This document shows positions 7,387 through 16,724 of a stretch of DNA of 50,565 nucleotides, piece after piece. The first letter of the stretch is position 1; every line of letters starts with the position of its first letter. The DNA is from Prevotella sp. AGR2160 (GTDB lineage: Bacteria > Bacteroidota > Bacteroidia > Bacteroidales > Bacteroidaceae), in assembly GCF_000424185.1 (NCBI RefSeq), contig NZ_AUJK01000020.1:1-50565 (forward strand). The letters run 5' to 3'. Both the position numbers and the translations under genes were made by a program. The notes beneath the pieces are model-generated. The model saw only the letters and a program-made list of their open reading frames with translations, was not told where the DNA came from and made no database searches.

Positions 7387-7853
7387 CAGAGCAACAAATC
7401 AAAGATATACTTGCTCTTCGTTATGCAGTCTATAAGTTAGGCGCGGAGAAGGGATTTTGGCAGGATTTAGAAAAAAATTCCGCCAAGCCGGTAATGGACT
7501 ATCTTTTCGCAAGAACAAGTAACATAGCCTATTACAACATGATGCTGGAGACCTGTAAAAGTAAGCATACGGGTAACCAAGGCGAATACAATCTTTTTAA
7601 GTTGCCAGCAAGAACAGAAGAGGAATTACTCAACTATATGAAAACTCATCTTGATTTGAATGTTAGCACACTTGTAAAAGAACCTGTAGAATACTTGCAG
7701 CAGAAAGCTATTGTCACTATTGCCCCAACTGACGAGCCTGTCAACATAGGCAGAATGTCGGAGCATGACACGGACACTCTGCTGGCACTGATAGCATCCG
7801 TTTATCAAAATGCATTCACCAAAGGAGCCAATAATTATCCATACTTTGAATGA
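7383..7853 (+). CDS. brxE: BrxE-like protein (156 aa)
   Basis: The opening (ILALRYAVYKLGAEKGFWQD) and the middle (VMDYLFARTSNIAYYNMMLE, then LFKLPARTEEELLNYM) match the pattern I recall for the BrxE family: an LR..V.KLGE..GFW start, an LFPRT-like motif and a later LF+LP. BrxE was described as the first gene of type 6 BREX loci, where it precedes brxA. Here it also precedes brxA directly and overlaps it by 4 nt. The assignment is medium confidence. The biochemical role of BrxE is not known to me. Confidence 0.55.
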   Translation: MTEQQIKDILALRYAVYKLGAEKGFWQDLEKNSAKPVMDYLFARTSNIAYYNMMLETCKSKHTGNQGEYNLFKLPARTEEELLNYMKTHLDLNVSTLVKEPVEYLQQKAIVTIAPTDEPVNIGRMSEHDTDTLLALIASVYQNAFTKGANNYPYFE

Positions 7854-8617
7854 TGGCAAATAAGAGCAAATATACAGTGGAGCTTATCAAGGGCACGGGG
7901 CTGGTGCCTGAGACGATGACCTTGCTTGAGAACTATGAAGGGCAAGACAAGAATACTTTTGTCAAGTTCATACTTGACAACAACATTCTTGCCACCAGTT
8001 CGGAGCGAAGAGCGAAGGATATTGTCTCCCGCGTATTCTTCAAACGGTACGTTGATCCAGACAGGGCAATCGTGACTCGTCTGAAGACAATACGCGAGAA
8101 AGGACTACCGTTGAAGCAGTTCAAGCAGTTGCTATATCTTTACACGGCACGTGTCGATACTGTACTTCGAGATTTTATCACTAAAGTTCTGAATCCTATC
8201 GTCAATGAGGGTAAAGTCATATTAGACGATAGCACACCGAAAGCTTTTATCGAGCATCTAAACGATGAGGAGGGGCTTAACTGGAATGAGGGTAACATAC
8301 GACGTGTGACAAGTGGATTGCATAAAGTGTTGATCGACTTCGACATGCTGTCTAAAAAAAACGACATCACCTTCGACGGCATTTCCAGTTTCGTGTTCCT
8401 GTACATCTTGCACGATCTCCATTTCAAAGGAATGTCTGACAAGGAGGTATGGGAACATCCTGACTGGAAATTGTTCTTCCTTGACAGATATTCAGTGCTC
8501 GATCTCATCAAGGAACATAGTTTGCGTGATGGCTACATCGCCCAGTCAAGTGGTGACTTACTTGCAATAACTTGGAATTATAAAAGTATGGAGGAGATGA
8601 TAAATGGCTTATTATGA
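7850..8617 (+). CDS. brxA: BREX protein BrxA (DUF1819)
   Basis: The 255-residue protein shows the DUF1819 layout: a helical N-terminal domain (SKYTVELIKGTGLVPETMTL), a central segment LKQFKQLLYLYTARVDTVLR with DFITKVLNPIV, and a C-terminal winged-helix-like part ending in the brxB overlap. BrxA is a DNA-binding protein of type 1 BREX; some systems do not need it for defence. It overlaps the upstream BrxE-like gene by 4 nt and brxB by 14 nt. ATG 7853 is an equally possible start. Gene order supports the call strongly. Confidence 0.88.
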   Translation: MMANKSKYTVELIKGTGLVPETMTLLENYEGQDKNTFVKFILDNNILATSSERRAKDIVSRVFFKRYVDPDRAIVTRLKTIREKGLPLKQFKQLLYLYTARVDTVLRDFITKVLNPIVNEGKVILDDSTPKAFIEHLNDEEGLNWNEGNIRRVTSGLHKVLIDFDMLSKKNDITFDGISSFVFLYILHDLHFKGMSDKEVWEHPDWKLFFLDRYSVLDLIKEHSLRDGYIAQSSGDLLAITWNYKSMEEMINGLL

Positions 8618-9164
8618 GAATAAGATAGATGACGCGCTCAAATTTCTCTTGAGTCATCAATTGACCAATCCTATGGGTGACAAGCCTATAGTGTATGTGG
8701 TATATGAACCATCTGATGCCATAGAAATTGAGAAGCTAATAAATAGCATCATTATGCCCAAAGTAAAATTTTGGGGCTTTAAAACCATTGATGTCATTAG
8801 AATGGGAAAAGTAATTGATGAAGCCATCCAATCCAGTAAAAACTTGAAATGGTATTCTTCCAACAGGTTCAAAGAAAAAATGCTGTTCAAGGGCATAGCT
8901 AAGGAAATATCAGATTCAAAGTACATGTCGAATGCCATTCTTGACAAACAGAAAGAGTTGTCAAGCAAGGAAAAGCCACTCATCATTATCACTGAACTGG
9001 AGATGCTGCATCCGTTTGAACGCATCGGGAGTTTCGAGAATGATCATTATAATGACATTCAAGTGCCAATGTTGATTTTATATCCGGGTACGAGTAAGGG
9101 CTTTGCCCGTTCCTATCTGGGAGTCAACGAGATGGATGGCAGCTACCGGTCAAAAAACTTTTAG
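8604..9164 (+). CDS. brxB: BREX protein BrxB (DUF1788)
   Basis: The 186-residue protein has DUF1788 features: an early YVVYEPSDAIEIEKLI, a central basic helix (WYSSNRFKEKMLFKGIAKE), and the strand-turn PLIIITELEMLHPFERIGSF followed by VPMLILYPG and ending in SYRSKNF. BrxB is a small essential component of BREX with no known enzymatic activity. It sits between brxA (14-nt overlap) and brxC (3-nt gap), the standard type 1 order. Confidence 0.9.
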   Translation: MAYYENKIDDALKFLLSHQLTNPMGDKPIVYVVYEPSDAIEIEKLINSIIMPKVKFWGFKTIDVIRMGKVIDEAIQSSKNLKWYSSNRFKEKMLFKGIAKEISDSKYMSNAILDKQKELSSKEKPLIIITELEMLHPFERIGSFENDHYNDIQVPMLILYPGTSKGFARSYLGVNEMDGSYRSKNF

Positions 9165-9167
9165 AAT

Positions 9168-12100
9168 ATGAAGCAGATAAAAGATCTATTCGATCAGTCA
9201 AAAGATATCAATCGTAAAATCGAAAGTGTTGTCACATTCGGAGCCAATACCAAGGATGATTTGGAAAAGGAGCTGAATGAATATGTCGTAACCGACAAGC
9301 TTAAGGACAACTACAACAATGTCATGGAGCGTATCCGTGACGCTTTCGACAATGGTTCCAATGAAGTCGGCGTATGGGTTTCCGGTTTCTATGGTTCTGG
9401 TAAAAGTTCATTTGCCAAGTACCTTGGCTATTCTTTTGACAAGAGTGTAGTCTTGTCAGATGGTCAGACCTTTGGCGCAAGACTGATGAACAAAATTGGC
9501 TCGCAGCAGACAAAGGCCTTGAACCATATCCTTCAGCAGTTCAATCCTGTCGTTGTTATGATTGACTTGCTTGTCAAGATGAAAGCAGGACAAGGACAAC
9601 GCGCTCCCATTAGTGACATTATGTATTATGAGACGCTGAAAGAACTTGGATTCAAGACAACGGAGCCCAAGCTGATAGCCCTTGAGTTGCTCCTTCAAAA
9701 ATATGGCAAATACGATGAATTTCTGAACCGCGTTCGTGAAGACAATGGAGAAGACTGGGAAGAAGTCGTTGAAAATCCATTGGCCGGATTGGGTATCGGC
9801 TCTACTCTTGCACACGAGCTATTGCCCAATATATTCCGTACTGAGGATACGCTCATTGATATGGATGTGGACTCGGTGATGAATGAGAAGGAACGGTTCG
9901 ACAGCTTGCTACGGCTTGTCAAGGAGAAAAAAGGCAATGAAAAAGTCATCTTCGTCCTCGACGAGATAGGATTGTACATGAACGACAACAAAGACCTTAT
10001 TACCAGTCTTGAGGGCACCATGCACATTCTAAAAGATGACTTCAAGGGTAAGGTGTGGGTTATTGGTACAGCTCAGCAGACCCTTACGGCTAATTCGCCA
10101 GATTCAGCCAATGAGATATTTACACTCAATGCTCGTTTCCCCATTCATGTGGACATCGAGGCAGACGACATTAAGGAAATCGTTACACGCCGTCTGTTAG
10201 GTAAATCTGTTGATGGCAAAGGTTACTTGACAAAGCTATTCCACGAGTTTGGCCCTCAGCTAAATGTTGCCACCCAATTCCACGACATGCAGGACCGGTC
10301 TGTCTATTATGAACAGCCAGATGTTGAGTCTTTCGTCAATCTTTACCCATTCCTGCCTGTACACATTGAGATGTTACTCAATCTGCTCAAGAAGCTCGCG
10401 AGCAGAAGTGGTGGTGTAGGACTTCGTTCTGTCATCCGCCTTATCCGTGATATTCTTGTTGACAAGAATTTGGCGGATAAACCTATCGGCACATTGGTGA
10501 CACCGGCTGACTTCTATGACATCTTCAAGAACGACATGGAGGATAATGGATACAGCGAAATAGTTCAGGCAGCAAAGAAAGCTATCACGATGTATAGTGA
10601 CAATCCTTTGGCAGTTCGCATCTGCCAAACGATAGCCGTCATGCAGTTGCTTGATGACTTCAAGCTGAGCCGTGATAACATTGTAGCCCTTCTTTACGAT
10701 AAATTAGATGCAGACGTAAAACCTGCAGAGGTGCAACAACTTCTTGACGAGATGAAGGACAACGAGAGCATCACCCTTCAGGAGGTCAAAGGCGTGTATC
10801 AGTTCATGACCAATGCCATTCTCAATGTCCAAAGTGAGCGGAACCGTATTCAGGCTAAGCCAGAAGAGAAACGCGAGGTGCTGGTAGATGCAGTCAAAGA
10901 TGTTCTCTCACCTCTCCCCAGCGTGCAAATCTTCAGTTCTCTTACTGTGCAACCTTCCATAGAGTTGACCGAAGGTCGCAAGGTGTGGCCCGTAGAAGTA
11001 CGTCCGAACAGTGATATTACGCTTAACTTCCGTTTCATAGATGCCGCAACCTTTGAGGATACAAAGCGTAAGGTACTCACGGAAAGTAATCTTGACGAGA
11101 ACAAATACCGGCTTTATCTCATCTGCAATCTGAGTAAAGACAAGGACACTCTGCTTAACGATATTGTCAAAGACCAAAAGATTATCCGTCAGCATCGAGG
11201 CGATGCTGACCGTGAGATCATGGCCTATATCTCTTCTCAAAAGGAAGACATGGATAACAAAACGCAGGAGCTGACCCGGTTGTTGCGCCAATCCCTTGAT
11301 GACAGTGAAGCTGTATGGCTTGGCAAATCCCAGAATGTTGATCGCGACACCTATAAGACCTTGGCATTGACTGATTTTGCCAAGACGGTCTATGATAAAT
11401 ATTCACTTGCCAACAATCCCATGAAGAGCAATTCCGTATTGGATTTGGCTACTTATGAGGATTTCAGTACCATACCGCAATCTCTAAATCCATTTGGCAT
11501 TATCAAAGGTGACGGCAGCATTGATACCCAGAATGGTGCTATCACAGAATTGCGCGACTTCATTGAGATGCGCACCAATGTGTCTGGTGGTGAGATCCTG
11601 ACTCGCTTTGGCAAGGCTCCTTACAGATGGTCGAAAGATGCAACCCGATACCTTGTAGCCCTCATGCTCAAGGGCAGCCTCATCATTGTACATGCAGGAG
11701 GCCTGCGCTTCAACATGTTTACAGAAAAGGCAGCGGAAGCCATGAAATCCAATCCGTCTTTTAGCAAGCTGAATGTTGAGATGAACACGGAAGCTCCGCT
11801 TGATGCTACCAAACTCTTGACAGCTTGTAAAAACATCATGGAGCTGTTCAATCCTTCAAAGAAGCCAAATCTTCTGCCTGATGCCATCGCCAAGGCTGCC
11901 TATGACAGCATACGCAAGAAAGACGGGCTGCTCAGCCAGGCTCGACGGTTGAAGGACACTTTTGATGCCTATCATATCGCTGGTGCCGACCGTATTGCCA
12001 CAGCCCTCAACCATGCGCAGGAGATTATGGATTCTGAAGGCGCGAAGGCTCCACAGCTATTGTCTGAGAATAATAGCTGCATCGAGTCGTTCAAATATGT

Positions 12101-12764
12101 CAAGAAGATTGTTGAGTGCGACTACAGCAAGGGGTTCATCAGTGACATTCAGAATCTGAAGACACTCTTCGAGCGTGTTTCCTTCATGGCAGATATGCCT
12201 TTACTAAGCAGTTTCAAGAAGCACTGCTCTGCCATGCATGACGATTACAAAAAAATGCTTAACAATCCCGACTGTTATGAATTGTACTCAAATTACTCTG
12301 ATTTGAAAGGAGAGTTTGAAAATGCCATAGCCTTAGCCAACACTGACTTCTATACAGAGGCGACAAAAGAGCTCCAGACAAAGAAGAACCAGATGCGTAG
12401 CTCTACCGACTTCATGGCATTGAAAGATGATCAGAAAGAGCAGATAAGCCAGATGTTGGACAAAATAGTCCTTGACGAAGGCAAGAATCTTGATGAACTC
12501 ATACAGGAAGCAAACACCTATACGTCGTTTATCATGTCTGCTTTCCCTGACATAGAACAAGCGATAGACAAGTACACAAACGATAATGCCACGGAGGCGC
12601 ATGACGATCCCGTACCATCTGGGAAGAAGCATGCCCACAAGGTGACTGTGCGCAACCATATCACCGACAAGGCCGAGTTGAACAAGGTCATTCAAGACCT
12701 TGAGACGGTACGTGACAATTGGAACGAATACAGTGGTGTGGACTTCGATATTCAGAACTCTTAG
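9168..12764 (+). CDS. brxC: BREX ATPase BrxC
   Basis: The 1198-residue size fits BrxC/PglY, the large P-loop ATPase of BREX. Walker A is GFYGSGKSS (residues 73-81) and Walker B is VIFVLDE (260-266), followed by IGTAQQT, a sensor-like segment. The remaining ~850 residues are mostly helical with long charged segments, as in other BrxC proteins. It likely forms a complex with BrxB, PglX and PglZ and is required for both methylation and restriction. The gene is 3 nt from brxB and 9 nt from pglX. Confidence 0.93.
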   Translation: MKQIKDLFDQSKDINRKIESVVTFGANTKDDLEKELNEYVVTDKLKDNYNNVMERIRDAFDNGSNEVGVWVSGFYGSGKSSFAKYLGYSFDKSVVLSDGQTFGARLMNKIGSQQTKALNHILQQFNPVVVMIDLLVKMKAGQGQRAPISDIMYYETLKELGFKTTEPKLIALELLLQKYGKYDEFLNRVREDNGEDWEEVVENPLAGLGIGSTLAHELLPNIFRTEDTLIDMDVDSVMNEKERFDSLLRLVKEKKGNEKVIFVLDEIGLYMNDNKDLITSLEGTMHILKDDFKGKVWVIGTAQQTLTANSPDSANEIFTLNARFPIHVDIEADDIKEIVTRRLLGKSVDGKGYLTKLFHEFGPQLNVATQFHDMQDRSVYYEQPDVESFVNLYPFLPVHIEMLLNLLKKLASRSGGVGLRSVIRLIRDILVDKNLADKPIGTLVTPADFYDIFKNDMEDNGYSEIVQAAKKAITMYSDNPLAVRICQTIAVMQLLDDFKLSRDNIVALLYDKLDADVKPAEVQQLLDEMKDNESITLQEVKGVYQFMTNAILNVQSERNRIQAKPEEKREVLVDAVKDVLSPLPSVQIFSSLTVQPSIELTEGRKVWPVEVRPNSDITLNFRFIDAATFEDTKRKVLTESNLDENKYRLYLICNLSKDKDTLLNDIVKDQKIIRQHRGDADREIMAYISSQKEDMDNKTQELTRLLRQSLDDSEAVWLGKSQNVDRDTYKTLALTDFAKTVYDKYSLANNPMKSNSVLDLATYEDFSTIPQSLNPFGIIKGDGSIDTQNGAITELRDFIEMRTNVSGGEILTRFGKAPYRWSKDATRYLVALMLKGSLIIVHAGGLRFNMFTEKAAEAMKSNPSFSKLNVEMNTEAPLDATKLLTACKNIMELFNPSKKPNLLPDAIAKAAYDSIRKKDGLLSQARRLKDTFDAYHIAGADRIATALNHAQEIMDSEGAKAPQLLSENNSCIESFKYVKKIVECDYSKGFISDIQNLKTLFERVSFMADMPLLSSFKKHCSAMHDDYKKMLNNPDCYELYSNYSDLKGEFENAIALANTDFYTEATKELQTKKNQMRSSTDFMALKDDQKEQISQMLDKIVLDEGKNLDELIQEANTYTSFIMSAFPDIEQAIDKYTNDNATEAHDDPVPSGKKHAHKVTVRNHITDKAELNKVIQDLETVRDNWNEYSGVDFDIQNS

Positions 12765-12773
12765 ACTTAGATT

Positions 12774-15700
12774 ATGATCCCTAAAAGTGCAGAAACACGA
12801 CTACAGCGTTTTACACAGGATGCAAAATCACTGTTAGTCAAAAATATAACCGATATTCTCGCCAACCGCTACGAGATATGGGCAGACGGCCACATGTCGC
12901 GCGTCGGCGACCTTCCTGCCACCGATGCCGATACGCTTCATACAGCGCGCATGTTGCGTGAGCGTATCAGCAACCTTGAGGACGCATTGGCTGACAACGT
13001 GGAAAACAAGACAGCCATAGCCGTTACGCAGCTCATCGCGGAACAAGCCTTCACTGTCCTCAATCGTTTTTGTGCCTTGAAGATGTGCGAGGAACGCGGC
13101 ATTTTCAACAGCATCATAGACCATGGCATGGCCTCGGAGATGTTTCAGGCCTATGACATGGTCACAGGTGGTGGAGCCATCGGCAGCCAATATCAGCGCT
13201 ACAAGATGTTCCTCATGAGTCTGTTCGACGAGCTATCCATTGAGATGCCCTCAATATTCAACCGCTATTCGCCATACGGACTAGTGTTTCCCGATGAACG
13301 GACGCTCAATGCACTGCTTGCCCTCATCAATGCCGATGATATGGCTGCCTACTATGATGCGGCAAGTGGTGTGACGGTGAATTTCTGGCAGGAGGACGAG
13401 ACCATCGGATGGCTGTTCCAATATTACAACTCTTTGGAGGAGCGTCGGCAGATGCGTGCTGAGAGCAACCAGCCACGCAACAGTCGTGAGATGGCCGTGC
13501 GCAATCAGTTCTTTACTCCGGAATATGTCGTAAGATTTCTCACCGACAACACGCTGGGCCGTATCTGGTATGAGATGACGGGCGGTTCGAAAGCTATCAC
13601 TGATTACTGCCAGTATCTCGTCTATCGTAAGGACGAGGAAATTCCCCATCGAGATATCAAGGAACCGACTGAAATCCGTACCTTGGATCCGACTTGTGGC
13701 TCCATGCACTTCGGCATGTATGCCTTCGGCGTATATGAAGTCATCTATATGGATGCTTGGGACAACCATCCCGAGCTATTGATGAAGTATCGTGCCCGTC
13801 GTGACGAGACAGGCCGTGTGGTCACTGTTTCCCGTGAGGAATTCTATCGCTTGGTACCAAAACTCATACTGGAAAACAACATCTATGGTGCGGAGATAGA
13901 CCCACGCGCCTTGCAGATTGCCGCCCTAAGTCTTTGGCTACGCGCTCAGCGTAGCTGGAGTGAGCAGAAGGTGGAGATGTCGGAACGCCCGATGATAACC
14001 CGTTCCAACTTAGTCCTTTGCGAGGCAATGCCGGGCAACAAGAAAATGTTGGCCGAACTGCTCACAGGTTTCAGTCATCCGATGCAATTGCTCATCAAGT
14101 TCATTTGGGACAAGATGAAATATGTAGGTGAAGCCGGACTGCTCATCAAGATGGAGGACGAGATAGACCGTGAGATAGAGTATATCAAGGCAAACTGGAC
14201 CAAAATCAACAAAAGGAAAGACTTATCTTTTGATTCTTCCGCAGAAGATTTTGAGGAGCAACAGCGTGTTGCCAACCTTAATACCAAGGAAGCAAAGGAT
14301 AATTTCTTCCAGGATATTATGTCCAAGCTTCGTAAGGCTCTTATTGACCTTACTCAGCAACTGTCCGAAAGCGAGGGATATGAGAACGTACTCTTTGCCG
14401 AAGATGCTTTGCGTGGTCTTGCGTTCATCGAAATGTGCAATATGCGCTTCGATGCCATTGTGATGAATCCGCCATTTGGAGAAGGAAGCGTAAACACCTC
14501 ATCCTATTTCGATACTAATTATCCCGCATGGTGTGGAAATCTTGTGTGCGCATTTTTTGACCGAATGCAGGAAATGCTTAATGTTGATGGACGATTGGGA
14601 GCTATCTTCGACCGCACTGTTATGATTAAGTCGAGCTATGAGAACTTCCGAAAGCGCAATCTTTGTGGCTTTATCACAAACTGTGCTGATACAGGTTGGG
14701 GGGTACTGGATGCAAACGTAGAGACGTCAACTTTAGTTCTTAATAAAATTGCTTCAGAAGGGAAAGGTGTTTTTATGGACGTGCATGATGTGCCTTCCGA
14801 TGAAAAAAATGAGCAACTACGTGCCCTAATACATTACTACCATATTGAAAAGATAGCGAAATGGAATCATGTAGTCAAGTCTATAGAGTTTAAAAACTTA
14901 CCAAATGTAATTATCGGCTATGACTGGAATGAAGAAATGCTCAAGTTATTTGAGAATAATAATCTTGAAAACAATAATTTTATAGCAAGAAAGGGAACAG
15001 ATTTTGTAGCATCGAAGCATCCAAGATTATATTTCGAAACACGTTCTCCAAAGTATTTCCACTATTATAATGGTGGAAACTTTAGCCTATTTTATAAGCC
15101 TTATCGTGATATCGTCTATTGGAAAGAGGATGTAATAAGAGCAGATAAACAAACAAATATAAGAAATAGTTTTTATCAGTTACACCATGGTATCGGCTTC
15201 GGTAAAAGAGGAGAAATATTAGATGCTCATATTTTGAAAGATAACTCCTTCTTTACTTCTGAGGGAATAGCGATAGTAGAATCAAATAAACATAATGACG
15301 AAGTTATCTGTAGCTTTATCAATTCTATTTTATCGCAATTTACAATAAACAATTATTGTGGAGAACATAAGCAGGCTGGATATGTTAATCTTTTGCCCAT
15401 GCCCGACTACACTACTCGTCAGTCTGATATAGAGCAGATAGTAAACAATATCATTGCTATCAAACGTTTATGGTTCAGCTTGGATGAGACCAACTTGGAG
15501 TATCATGGCTTAATCTCTCACTTTGATAGTAAAGAGAACTTGAAAGACAACTTCGGCAAAATGCAAGAGAAGTTGACAGCAGACTATGACCGCTATGAAG
15601 ACTTGGTGAAGCAGAACGATGACTTATGGATGGATTTAGCGGATATTGCTCCCGACAGTGATTTCCGCAGTACGCTTAATGACTATAAGAGCCGCAGACC

Positions 15701-16667
15701 GTACGAGGAACTGTTATCCATTGATGGAGCCAGTACGAACAACGTCATTAACAGTAAAGTGATGGCGCAAGAAATTGTGCAGGAATTGGTGGGCCTCGCT
15801 TTCGGTCGCTGGGACATTCGCTATACCAAGGATAAGCCCGTGCCCGAGTTTGGTGATGTGTTCGATCCGTTACCCTTCATGCCTGTGGTATCTTTGAAAG
15901 ACAACGAGCAGGACGGTTACCCGTTGGAGATACCTCAAGACGGAATCATCAAGGGAAGCGACATGGTGGCTCTTATCCGAAAGGTTATGGAGTATATCTG
16001 GGGCGACAAGGCCGACGACATCGAATATGAACTCTGCCAATTGATAGGGACAGACAGTCTTACAGAGTATTTAGAAGATCCGAACGGCTTCTTCGCTTAC
16101 CACTTCATGCGCTACACTAAGAGCCGCCGCAAAGCCCCCATCTACTGGCCTCTCTCTTCGGAAGATGAGAGCGAGACTTGGTGGGTATACTATCCGAAGC
16201 TCGATGAGCGTACACTGCCTAATCTCGTGTTGAAGCTCACTGACGAGATAACGATGCTTCGTGCGGACTTGCAGCGCACAGCCGACAAGGACAAGGCATC
16301 ACGGTTGAACAATGAGATGCTCGACCTGCAAGCTATGAGCGACGAGTTGCGCCGCCTGCAAGCTTTGCCCTACAAGCCCAATCAAGACGATGGCGTTCCC
16401 GTGACAGCCGCTCCTCTCTATACGCTCTTCAAGAACAAGAAGTGGCGTGCAGCCTGTGTGGACAACTGGAAGCTACTCGACAAGGGCGACTACGACTGGA
16501 GCCATCTCGCTTATGCCATCTATCCAGCCCGCATCCGGCAGAAAGCCAAGAAGGACTGGTGCATGGCACTTACACACGGCTTGGAAGAGCTATGCGAGAA
16601 CAAACCGAAGGAAAAGAAGAAGAAAACGACAAAGAACAAAAAGGTGGACGAGCCTTCGCTCTTTTAA
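12774..16667 (+). CDS. pglX: BREX adenine methyltransferase PglX
   Basis: The 1297-residue size is typical of BREX type 1 PglX. It is an N6-adenine DNA methyltransferase: motif I-like DPTCGS at 305-310 and the catalytic NPPF motif at 565-568 (DAIVMNPPFGEG). PglX modifies the host at a BREX site so that the complex spares self DNA. Codon use becomes strongly AT-rich at about residues 640-875 (nt ~14690-15400) and returns to GC-richer sequence after MPDYTTRQS. This covers the segment expected to hold target recognition and suggests a swapped domain. The C-terminus ends in a Lys-rich tail. Confidence 0.93.
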   Translation: MIPKSAETRLQRFTQDAKSLLVKNITDILANRYEIWADGHMSRVGDLPATDADTLHTARMLRERISNLEDALADNVENKTAIAVTQLIAEQAFTVLNRFCALKMCEERGIFNSIIDHGMASEMFQAYDMVTGGGAIGSQYQRYKMFLMSLFDELSIEMPSIFNRYSPYGLVFPDERTLNALLALINADDMAAYYDAASGVTVNFWQEDETIGWLFQYYNSLEERRQMRAESNQPRNSREMAVRNQFFTPEYVVRFLTDNTLGRIWYEMTGGSKAITDYCQYLVYRKDEEIPHRDIKEPTEIRTLDPTCGSMHFGMYAFGVYEVIYMDAWDNHPELLMKYRARRDETGRVVTVSREEFYRLVPKLILENNIYGAEIDPRALQIAALSLWLRAQRSWSEQKVEMSERPMITRSNLVLCEAMPGNKKMLAELLTGFSHPMQLLIKFIWDKMKYVGEAGLLIKMEDEIDREIEYIKANWTKINKRKDLSFDSSAEDFEEQQRVANLNTKEAKDNFFQDIMSKLRKALIDLTQQLSESEGYENVLFAEDALRGLAFIEMCNMRFDAIVMNPPFGEGSVNTSSYFDTNYPAWCGNLVCAFFDRMQEMLNVDGRLGAIFDRTVMIKSSYENFRKRNLCGFITNCADTGWGVLDANVETSTLVLNKIASEGKGVFMDVHDVPSDEKNEQLRALIHYYHIEKIAKWNHVVKSIEFKNLPNVIIGYDWNEEMLKLFENNNLENNNFIARKGTDFVASKHPRLYFETRSPKYFHYYNGGNFSLFYKPYRDIVYWKEDVIRADKQTNIRNSFYQLHHGIGFGKRGEILDAHILKDNSFFTSEGIAIVESNKHNDEVICSFINSILSQFTINNYCGEHKQAGYVNLLPMPDYTTRQSDIEQIVNNIIAIKRLWFSLDETNLEYHGLISHFDSKENLKDNFGKMQEKLTADYDRYEDLVKQNDDLWMDLADIAPDSDFRSTLNDYKSRRPYEELLSIDGASTNNVINSKVMAQEIVQELVGLAFGRWDIRYTKDKPVPEFGDVFDPLPFMPVVSLKDNEQDGYPLEIPQDGIIKGSDMVALIRKVMEYIWGDKADDIEYELCQLIGTDSLTEYLEDPNGFFAYHFMRYTKSRRKAPIYWPLSSEDESETWWVYYPKLDERTLPNLVLKLTDEITMLRADLQRTADKDKASRLNNEMLDLQAMSDELRRLQALPYKPNQDDGVPVTAAPLYTLFKNKKWRAACVDNWKLLDKGDYDWSHLAYAIYPARIRQKAKKDWCMALTHGLEELCENKPKEKKKKTTKNKKVDEPSLF

Positions 16668-16724
16668 TCAGCCTTGATGTTGTGAATCGTTTACGATTGC
16701 TTGGTTAAATACAAAAAAACAGAC

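Noticed and set aside
16701..16724. TTG start of pglZ
   Set aside because: ATG 16725 is available and gives a conventional PglZ start; the eight-residue extension has no support.
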